23,933 nucleotides of DNA from Blastocladiella britannica (lineage: Eukaryota; Blastocladiomycota; Blastocladiomycetes; Blastocladiales; Blastocladiaceae): NCBI GenBank assembly GCA_025349905.2, contig MU624788.1, positions 1-23,933 on the forward strand. Reading direction: 5' to 3'. A program made the position numbers and the translations under genes. This document shows, in pieces, positions 16,807-23,933 of this stretch. The notes beneath the pieces are model-generated. The model searched no databases. It was not told where the DNA came from and was given only the letters and a program-made list of their open reading frames with translations. Every line of letters begins with the position of its first letter. Positions within the stretch are counted from its first letter, which is position 1.

Positions 16807-19195
16807 TTACTGGGGCATCCAGAGACCGCCAGCAGCCCACGCGTCCCGCGCTTGACGTCGTGCGCGCTCCCGAACGCCGCCCGGTCGCGTAGCCACCGCT
16901 TTGGAGGCCACCAGGAGCGGCACAATGGACGGGCGGCCGTGTGCGCACTGAAACGGCATGGCGGTGGCTCCCAGCTCGTGCACCAATGACCTGCATGCCT
17001 GCTGGTCGAGCGGGTCGCCAAACATGATGGCCGATCGACACGCCTTTGAGTGCATCAGCGCCAGCACTGGTCGCGGTATCACCACCTTTGAATAGACTGG
17101 TGTGTTGTCGTTGGGGTCGCGGCCAGGGTCGAGATCTGCCACCAGGTCCGAAACAAACGCGGCGATCGCAGCTGAATCACAGCCCAGCCGGTCGGCGGCC
17201 AGCTCCGGAACGCCGCGTACAACCACCTCAGCGTCAGCAGGATCGTCTTGAGAAGATGACGATGAGGGACATTCGGCAAACACGCCCCACCACCGCACCC
17301 ACTCGGCGTGTCGCCGCAGCTTGTCGGCAACCACCCGCGGAAGCATCACCGAGACCGGCGCGGGCACCAGCGGCGCGATCGCCAAACCGTTGCGTCGTAC
17401 CGCCGACTCGAGGTCCTCGAGCCGGACGCGCTCGTCGGCCGCATGCTGGTCGATTGCAATCACGCCGAGTTTTGGACTTGTCGCGGGATCAGGTAAGCGG
17501 TCCACGACCCCGAGAATGAACTTGCAGTTGATCTGCGAAAGAACTCGCACTGATTGCAGGTCTGAACGCGTGATCGAAAGTGTGGACGGCGCAGTAGACC
17601 AATGAGCGTGGTGGGTGCGCGTGAGCACGGCAGGCGAGGTGGCTGGACGGCGCTCGGGTGGCTGTTTCTGCTGCCGTGGAAGCGAGAGGCGGCCCTGGAG
17701 AGGGACATAGTCGGATCCCTGGTCGACCCAATGTCGCGGTGCCTCGTAGCGAGAGTTGCCGGTGCGTGGGTCAATGTAAATGCCCAAATGTCGTGTTGAC
17801 AAAGATGCTGGATTGGGGTGGGTGCTTGGCCGTGCTGGTGCGTCAGTGAACCCCTGTGACGCTCGAGCGCGACGAACCAGCCCGAGTCCCATCGCTGATA
17901 CACCTTGCGTCTCATGGTCAGCCTGCTGCTCCCGCCGATCGTTCGGCCGCGGAGAGGAGCGTGGGCCGGCAACGGCAGCACCCAGCCTGTCCACGTCCAG
18001 TGCAACGGACCTTGGGCACTCGATAAAGCACACAAAGCCAAATGATAGGGACTTTATATCGTCCGCGAATAAGAATTCGGTGAGCTCTAATGAAAGAATG
18101 ATAAAACATACATGGGCCAGACGCTCGATCCGCGCCGTCACGGATCGATACAAGGATGCACCCTCGGCGGCCACCCGGTTAATGTAGATGAGTGCTTGCG
18201 GATGCAGAGTCTCGAACCAGCTGCCAGCGACGCGGATCGATGTGCTGCTGTCAGGCAAGCGACAATCCCATGCAAAACCATGTCCAGTTTTCTGTGGAAC
18301 GGCCGTTTTACCCGCCAAATGCTGCAGCCGCGCGATGGAACCATGGCCCGTGGCGGGAGCGTCAATGAGGACCCGTCCAGTTTGGCCGTGTACCAGCGTA
18401 AAGGCGACCTGCGGGTGAGCCACGGCAAGCTGCTCGAGGGCACCGCGCACAGACGTCATGAGCGCATTTGGGAGCCAGCGCCGTCGCCGCACAGGGGCAT
18501 TGTAAAACACGTTGTGGCAGTCGACCGTTGTGCCAACGTGAGTCCCGGGCTTGCTGTGCGAAAGCACTGGGAGTCCAGGAGGCATGGGCAGATGCAAGTG
18601 CGATCCGGGCACCTCCAAGGACGGTCGAGAGACGATATCCAAGATCGCCAATGCTGCGAGCGCTGCCAGGGCTGTATATCCAATGTGAATGCCATGGCAT
18701 TTATAACAGAAGGGCAAGGGTACCTTGGCCGCGCCAGCCATACATTTGAGGCGCTCGATCCGCTCTCTCGGTACCATGCCGAGAAGACGCTGTGATCGTT
18801 CCAAAAAAAAAAAAAAAAAAATTATGGTCATTCCTAACGAAAAGATACCACCCGAAGAATGAGAAGAATACCATGATTCCGGCCCAATAAGGGCATGTCT
18901 TCGCGCACGATCCCGTGGCCATTGTCGGAAATTCTCAAGTGGAAAGCGATCGGATCAAACGTGACACGAATGAGCGATGCGCCGGCATCCAGGGCTGCTC
19001 GAGGACGCTATCCAGGTGGCGTGAGTCGTTGCTGGTGCTATTGTCTGCCAAGAAAAAAAAAAAAAAAAAAAAAAAAAAAAGATAGGGCATGCCATTGTAC
19101 GCGAGTTGGAGGACGGCCTGCGCAGGGTCCGCGATGGCGACGGACGCGTGCAAGTGGCGCGCAGTGCCGGTGGGCAGTGGTCGGATTCGCTGCAT
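16807..19195 (-). CDS. MLH3: MutL homologue MLH3 (meiotic / mismatch-repair endonuclease subunit)
   Basis: Predicted exons on the minus strand: 19195-19093, 18994-18872, 18789-18724, 18671-18112 and 18051-16807 (TAA), 698 residues, near the 715 of yeast Mlh3. Exons 1-3 were found from GHKL motifs: QLAYNALDAGA (N34, D37), ISDNGHGI (D58-G62) and MYGWRGQAL (91-99). GTTVDCHNVFYNAPVRRR continues the ATPase in exon 4. The C-terminal endonuclease motif DQHAADERVRLE (485-496), ACRSAIMFGD (from 621) and FQCAHGRPS (651-659) are typical of MLH3. Intron 1 needs a GC donor (19092-19091) and holds a 28-nt T tract in the sense strand. Introns 2 and 3 are ordinary. Intron 4 (18052-18111) is 60 nt, open and in frame, so it may be retained. 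Known role: with MLH1, nicks recombination intermediates to give crossovers, plus a minor repair role. Gln replaces the ATPase general base Glu at residue 30. Confidence 0.9.
18803..18821. repeat. Poly(A) tract (19 nt), poly-T in the sense of MLH3 intron 2
   Basis: Uninterrupted A run on the + strand inside the predicted 82-nt MLH3 intron 18790-18871. On the transcribed sense it is a T tract just before the acceptor, so it may act as the polypyrimidine tract. Confidence 0.85.
19053..19080. repeat. Poly(A) tract (28 nt), poly-T in the sense of MLH3 intron 1
   Basis: Longest homopolymer in the window. It lies inside the predicted GC-AG intron 18995-19092 of MLH3. Length is likely to vary between strains and to be error-prone in sequencing. 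Confidence 0.9.
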
Positions 19196-19274
19196 TCTTG
19201 TTTTTTTCGATTGTTTTTTCGATTGTTTTTTCGATTGTTTTTTTCGACTGCATTTTCAAAAAAGACTTTTTGCA
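19196..19274. promoter_or_regulatory. 79-bp divergent spacer between MLH3 and the second WW-repeat gene
   Basis: Both start codons (19195 minus, 19275 plus) face away from this spacer, so it should hold both core promoters. Most of it is the 12-13-bp tandem repeat listed separately; the T-rich strand precedes the plus-strand gene. Confidence 0.45.
19201..19250. repeat. Tandem repeat, 4 copies of a 12-13-bp unit TTTTTTCGATTG
   Basis: Units at 19201-19213, 19214-19225, 19226-19237 and 19238-19250. The first and last have one extra T, and the last carries CGACTG. The repeat sits in the divergent MLH3/WW-gene spacer, so copy number could affect promoter spacing. Confidence 0.9.
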
Positions 19275-21112
19275 ATGATCGACCACGTCGCAGACGCTAT
19301 ACTCGCCCACGCCACAGGATGCCGCACTGGCCCTAAATGTGCTCTGCAAGGACAGAGCCCCGTCCGTCCTCGCCGCAGCCCTCTCGCGCGGTTTTTACGA
19401 GTATTGCCCCATGCTTGCCGTAACGTACGGCCATGCACAACTGCTGCCGCACTACCCGACCTATATCCCCTACGACACCATCAGGGACACGCTTTCTGCC
19501 GCTGGCACTCGGGGCGACATGCCCACCATCAAACTCCTGTGGAAACTGGCGGGACCAGCGTCTCCTTGCAGGATGGCCTGGCACGAGGAGCACCCAAACT
19601 GCTTCATCGATCAAGCAATCAAGGATGGACACGCCGAGGTCGTCGAGTGGATAGCACACAAAGCTCAGACCAAAGGGATTGCAATCAAATGGACTTCGCG
19701 GCCTTGGACCCATGCTGCCAAGGCAGGGCACACGCGCCTGATCAACTGGGCGATCGCGCAAGGTCACATTGGGAGCCTCAGTGCCTCAGCTGCGCTGCTT
19801 TCCACTCGTAATAAAGATACTTTGCTCGCGGAATGGTGGATCACGGCCCAGACCAGCTCTCAATGACGTGGGCGTGCTTGTCGACGCAACGGGCGAGGGA
19901 TCGAGCGTCGCGCTTGACTGGTGGTGGACCAATTCCGGTTCAAACTTGCCTGGTCCTGCAGCATTCACCAAAATCGCAAACAAAGCCCTTATCAGCCGAT
20001 CTCTGGCAGTCGTTGAATGGTGGTGGACGCGCTTCCTGGAGCATCGCACGCCCGAGCACAAATTCGGGTCGAAGGTTCTTGAAATTTGCAACTTTTCCAG
20101 TGTTGACATATTAGACTGGTGCTGGAAGCACCAACACGAAAATCCAGAGTATTTTGCTGGCCAGGAAATTTACCCGCATGGGCTGGTCTTTAAAATGAGT
20201 TATTGGACACGCTTCTCCATTTTGAAATGGGGAATCGAAAAATGCGCTGTGCTTGATGGTCAAAAGCTGGCACTGACGAAAAGCTTTATCATTTCGTGTG
20301 CGCGTGGCGGGTATATTGACTGGCTGGACCTTATCTTGTGCTCAACGGACGTGCTGGTGGTGGACTGGTCAAGCGATTTCGCATGTAAGGCGGTCTTGTT
20401 TGGCCAGCTTGAAGCGCTCAATTGGTGGGAGCACAACGAGAGCCGGTTGCCGCCGCAGAGTATGGCATCCAGCATCGAATCTCTTTACTTCTCCATCTGC
20501 ATGGACGCTGTGGACGTGCTCGGGTGGTGGCATGCGCGTCGGGTTTCAGTGCCAAAGGACTTCTGGCAGGAGGTGTGCCGGCGGGCAATCTACAGTGATT
20601 CCTGGCGCGTGCAGCTGTGGATGCGTGACCATCTGGACCTGTTGGCTCTGGAATCAGATGAAGATCGCCGCATTTTTATGGACAAATGCGTTTCGGCCAT
20701 GGACAACCAGCTGGCGCCCCATTCACTTGACTTTCTTGGCGCTCTTTTTCCTGAATTGGTCATTGGGTCGCCACTTCCAGAGCACGCGTATCGTTGCATG
20801 ATGATGTTGTACTGGTTTTGCGCTTGCACTCACATCACCATCACCTCCCTCTTGCCGCTGGATCCCCAAAAGGTATGCATCCTGCTCAGATCGCACAGTT
20901 TGGTCATGTTTGAATGGTGGTTGCAGGCGCATCTAGCTGCCGGGCATCCATTGGTGCTTCCAGCCTCGGAATTGACCAAGAAAAGTTTCAAAGTAAGCCA
21001 GCTAGCACACTGGCTGGTGTACGATGTGACCGTCACTCGCAAACTCTCGGTATTTGTCGCGTCCGGGGATGAGATCAAGCCGTACACGGCGCCGCCGTTT
21101 TCATTTGTCTAA
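19275..21112 (+). pseudogene. Second ankyrin-like 'WW'-repeat gene, interrupted by two +1 frameshifts
   Basis: A paralogue of the gene at 14601-16319. The F-box-like start (MIDHVADAILAHAT from ATG 19275) is in one frame. From about 19318 (DAALALNVLCKDRAPS) the homology moves to the next frame, which ends at TGA 19864-19866. From about 19859 it continues in the third frame to TAA 21110-21112. Each switch equals one extra base; the first is explained by a GG where one G would keep the frame (19317-19318). Conserved repeat cores run through all three segments (VVEWIA, LLAEWW, VALDWWW, VVEWWWTRF, ILDWCW, VLGWWHAR, FEWWLQ), as does EHRTPEHKFGSK. A 49-nt intron (19808-19856) would also bridge the second switch, but it would delete the LLAEWW repeat core. 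I infer either a recently broken gene or two base-calling errors; the long third segment has no internal stop, so decay is at most recent. Confidence 0.6.
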
Positions 21113-21537
21113 ATGTGTATACGTTTATTTCCAAATATTAACCGAATGGTGGATCGTGTGATAACTGTCTCGCGGATCGGCCTCTTGCTGGCGGCGCGAT
21201 GGCCATTACGGGTAACGGGAGAACCATTGGAGCCAAGGAAAGGATTTCGCCTTCAATTTGGTGCTGGACGAGCGCGCAGCGCTGGTGGACGAGGCGTACA
21301 GCTGCCCATATCCTCGCTGAACGCTAGCCAAGTAAATAAATGGTGGATCGAAGCGCGCCTTGCTGTCGTGTGTCTTGTGTCCGGGGCCTCTTGCCGCGAA
21401 TCCAGTGTCCGCAGTGGTGCTGAGCACTTGACAGCGGACACAACCGGAATGGCCTCAGGGAATAAAGAGTCTGCGACTGCGACGGCCCAACAAGCCGTCT
21501 TCAATAAAGCGCACAGCCCACGCAAACAATATACGCC
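21113..21537. other. Intergenic region between WW-repeat gene and HSPA12-like gene, no gene called
   Basis: 425 bp. A 142-codon open frame begins straight after the preceding stop and ends at 21541, but its composition is not convincing. A short stretch on the + strand (21243-21320) reads DFAFNLVLDERAALVDEAY and then a stop, which is protein-like and could be a relic. AATAAA-like sites near 21334, 21461 and 21503 may be 3'-end signals of the upstream gene. The HSPA12-like promoter should lie in the last part. Confidence 0.4.
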
Positions 21538-22071
21538 ATGACCGTGACCGAAATTCCGACCGTCACTGCCATTGGTCCGACCTAGCTCATTCTCACAGTC
21601 TTGGCAGCACTGATCAAGTGTATCAGTTTAGATTTTGGGTCGTCCGGCTCCGGCTACGGCTGCAGCGCCACGGCCGAGGAGCTGCAGTCTGCCGATTCCG
21701 CGGCCCGGGGCATTCTGAGCCTGGCCAGCTTCAAGTCGGATTGGGAGGGCAGTCCTGGCGGGATGCCTTACCCGAAGACTCAGACTGCGCTCATGTACGA
21801 CGCGGAGACGGAGGAGATTGTTGCCTGGGGATATCCGGCCGCTACCATGGCCTTGCACCTCCCGTCCGCCCAGGCCGACAAGTGCGTGTATATTGATCGC
21901 GTCAAGCTACTGCTGGACGAGGAATGGGCCGCTTCAGCGCAGGGCAGACAGGTGCTGCTCCGTCTGCCAAACCGCAGCATTCCTCGAATCATTGCCGACT
22001 TTCTCGGCAAGATGATCGAGCAGATCCGCGTTGATTTCGGCACCTCTGGCCGGTATGAATTCATTTCATTT

Positions 22072-22123
<52 letters not shown>

Positions 22124-23769
22124 CCGTCGCACTGACAACGATTGCACTGGCATAGCACCTTCGACGTTGATTCGATCCGCTGGGTGCTCACGGTGCCGGC
22201 CATGTGGACGGACGCGTCCAAGGATTTGATGCGTGAGGCGGCCTTTTTGTCCGGGATGATTGCTTCGCGCGACTCGCCCAACCTCGTGCTGTGCTTTGAG
22301 CCCGAGGCCGCGCTGCTTTCGTCGAGCTTTCCGCCCAACGACATGGCTTTTGACGACGTGGTTCTCTCGGTCGATGTTGGTATGCGTTTTCTCTTTTTTA
22401 TTTAGCGAGTTTCTGGAGCTCACTCGCACTGGCATAACTATAAGGTGGCGGCACTGCCGACATGTCGGCCATGGAGATGACCGAGGACGCGACCGCTCCG
22501 TTTGGCCGCAAGTTCAACGAAGTCATTCCGAGCCGCGGCACGGTCAACGGATCAATCATCATCGACACGATGTTTGAAAAGTACATTGAGGACCAGGTCG
22601 GCCATGAGGCTTGGACGGCGCTGCGCAACGACACCGGCGCGTGGGCCAAGGTCATGGCCCAGTGGGTCTCGATCAAGTGTGGCTTTGACCCCGCGTCCCC
22701 GACCACCGCCGATCTGACTCTGCCGCGGGCCGCGCTCAAGGCCATTCGCGGTGCAACGAGTGAGCTTTCCTTCCATGGCCTGCTCTCGGGCGGCTTGGAC
22801 GCGACATCAGAAAGCGAAGACGACGGCTGGGAGGACTCGTTTGAGGACACCATCCTCATCCCGGCCGCAACGCTGCTTCGCATCATTGGCCCGGTCGTCG
22901 ACGCCGTGGTCGCGCTGGCGGCCGAGATGGTGCGCGACTGCGACTTGATGGACAAGCCTGTCGCCAAGGTGTTTGTTGTGGGCGGGTTTGCGAGCAGCCG
23001 GTGCGTTTTCTATCCAACGTTCGTCAAGTACCTGCATTTGACGCAGCGAAGTACAACAGGTACTTGCTCAAGCAGCTGCGCGCGGCTCTGCAGCTGGTCA
23101 ATCCTGCCATTTCGGTCGCTGTGCCCAGCATTCCCGGCTCGGCGGTGCTGACCGGTGCAGTGTTGTACGGTATGGCGCCAAAGATCGTGGCGACCCGTGT
23201 GCTGCAACGCACGTACGGCTTTGGCCAGGCGGTGCCCACTGCGGACGCGCGATTCGAGGGCATGGATACGAGTGAGTGGGCGCCCGTCTCGGTCAACGGA
23301 GTCCATAGTTTCATGCATGTGTGCGTACTCTCTTCCTTTGCCTTTGGATCCATCAATAAAATGCTCATATTTGACATTGGGCAACACAGGTTCACGCCGC
23401 TGGCCACCAAGGGCGAGTCCGTGTCTGCCTCCGAGATGCGCAGCACCACCACGCGCGCACTCATCAACGGGCAGCAAAGCATTGCGCTCAACATTTTTGC
23501 CGTTGAAGAGGACTTGGCGCGGGTGATCCGCACCACCAATCCGTTGTGCAAGCAGATTGGTGCCATCGAGATTGCGACGACGCCGGGCAGTTGGGACGAG
23601 TCTTTCGAGGTCAAGGTTTGTTGTCCTTTTTCTCTCTATTGTAGTGCGCGATACTGATTCAATTTTCAATCAGCTCGAGTTTGGGTCGTCGGAGATCCAG
23701 GTGTACCTGACGAGCTCCGCTTCAGGCGAGACTCGATCGACGCCGATCTGCTATGATCTCCACGAATGA
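21538..23769 (+). CDS. HSPA12-like Hsp70-superfamily ATPase
   Basis: Seven exons: 21538-21574, 21632-22052, 22156-22379, 22445-23000, 23060-23320, 23390-23615 and 23674-23769 (TGA), 606 residues. Exon 1 was placed by frame and by the phosphate-1 motif that its join creates: TVTAIDFGSSGSGYG, split after the G of the Asp codon, with CTGAT at 21610-21614 as branch site. Further actin-fold motifs: DVGGGTADMSAME (phosphate 2, near 226-238) and VFVVGGFASSRYLLKQL (adenosine motif, spanning the exon 4/5 junction). The C-terminal part (FTPLATKGESV onward) is short and lacks a canonical Hsp70 substrate domain, as in HSPA12 proteins. An acidic insertion (SESEDDGWEDSFED, 349-362) is present. HSPA12 relatives are expanded in fungi; clients are mostly unknown. 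Intron 2 contains a GT microsatellite. Confidence 0.9.
22075..22120 (+). repeat. (GT)23 dinucleotide microsatellite
   Basis: 46 bp of perfect GT inside the 103-nt intron 22053-22155 of the HSPA12-like gene, between the gtatga donor and the CTGAC branch-like motif. It explains the valine/cysteine run seen if the intron is translated. Confidence 0.95.
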
Positions 23770-23836
23770 GTGTCGGTAGTTGTGTAAATATATATTGGGA
23801 CAATGCAAGGAGGCAAAGTATACATGTTTCTTAAAA

Positions 23837-23933
23837 TTACTGGAACACGAGCAGCTGCTTGCGGCCGGCAAAGCCCTGGCCAGCAGAGGCAATGCCCTTG
23901 ATCACGTCTTCCTCGTTGGCGCCAACACGCGGC
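23837..23933 (-). CDS. 3' end of an unrecognised gene, runs off the window
   Basis: On the minus strand an open frame enters from the window edge and stops at TAA 23839-23837. The last residues read SAGQGFAGRKQLLVFQ, preceded by VGANEEDVIKG. The codons are GC-rich like the neighbours and the frame is protein-like, but I cannot name the family from about 31 residues. It is convergent with the HSPA12-like gene, 67 bp between stops. Confidence 0.6.
   Translation of the reverse strand, partial: PRVGANEEDVIKGIASAGQGFAGRKQLLVFQ

Noticed and set aside
18955..19275. Minus-strand frame with Lys/Asn repeats (KKNNRKNNRK)
   Set aside because: Produced by the 12-bp tandem repeat in the MLH3 upstream spacer; the MLH3 start at 19195 is in another frame and matches the family.
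19808..19856. 49-nt intron as the sole explanation of the second frameshift in the 19275 gene
   Set aside because: It would fix the frame but is shorter than every other intron here, lacks a branch motif and deletes a conserved LLAEWW repeat core; kept only as an alternative.
22053..22155. Val-Cys repeat peptide at the end of the first long HSPA12-like frame
   Set aside because: Translation of the (GT)23 microsatellite inside an intron.
1..23933. CRISPR array, transposon, tRNA or rRNA genes
   Set aside because: No spaced direct repeats, transposase motifs, long terminal or inverted repeats, or cloverleaf/rRNA signatures were seen by eye.

Overview
The window reads as nuclear DNA of an early-diverging zoosporic (flagellated) fungus. 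A Blastocladiomycota-type genome (Allomyces, Catenaria or Blastocladiella kind) is my best guess, but this is inference. The reasons are: GC-rich genes densely packed on both strands; many short introns (52-103 nt) with GT..AG ends and CTGAC/CTGAT/CTAAC branch-point-like motifs; fungal-type metabolic genes (a Urc1-like GTP-cyclohydrolase-II homologue and a DUF1365 protein); and a ropporin/RSP11-type flagellar protein, expected only where a motile cilium is kept. No tRNA, rRNA, CRISPR array or transposase was seen.

Layout, left to right: (1) 15-2052 +, 3' part of UTP21/WDR36 (U3 snoRNP, ribosome biogenesis); (2) 2089-4260 -, DUF1365 protein with a C-terminal extension; (3) 4593-6542 +, URC1-like enzyme, 5 exons; (4) 6653-7953 -, PlsC/AGPAT-type acyltransferase, 5 exons; (5) 8209-9086 +, ropporin-1-like/RSP11, 5 exons; (6) 9163-10793 -, SWI/SNF SMARCD/Swp73-type SWIB protein, 6 exons; (7) 10843-11871 +, tRNA-His guanylyltransferase THG1, 3 exons; (8) 11873-14509 -, large Pro/Ala/Ser-rich protein with an array of x-Q-[TSA] motifs; (9) 14601-16319 -, 33-residue-period 'WW' repeat protein; (10) 16326-16694 -, small unknown protein; (11) 16807-19195 -, MLH3, 5 exons; (12) 19275-21112 +, a second 'WW' repeat gene broken by two +1 frameshifts; (13) 21538-23769 +, HSPA12-like Hsp70-family protein, 7 exons; (14) 23837-23933 -, 3' end of an unrecognised gene.

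The genes are mostly unrelated housekeeping functions that share very short spacers rather than a pathway. Convergent pairs end 1-110 bp apart. Divergent pairs start 49-332 bp apart (7954-8208 and 4261-4592 are the longer ones). Genes 11 to 8 form a head-to-tail minus-strand run with gaps of 112, 6 and 91 bp. The two WW-repeat paralogues lie in inverted orientation on either side of MLH3.

Points most worth a second look: MLH3 appears to have lost the ATPase general-base glutamate (Gln in its place) and has a predicted GC-AG first intron; THG1 has a nested pair of starts consistent with mitochondrial and cytosolic forms; the 11873-14509 protein carries about eleven Q-motifs resembling a multivalent dynein-light-chain ligand; the small gene at 16326 ends six bases before, and in frame with, the next start codon. 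All exon boundaries were read by eye from splice motifs, frame and remembered family conservation; none was tested by alignment or RNA data.
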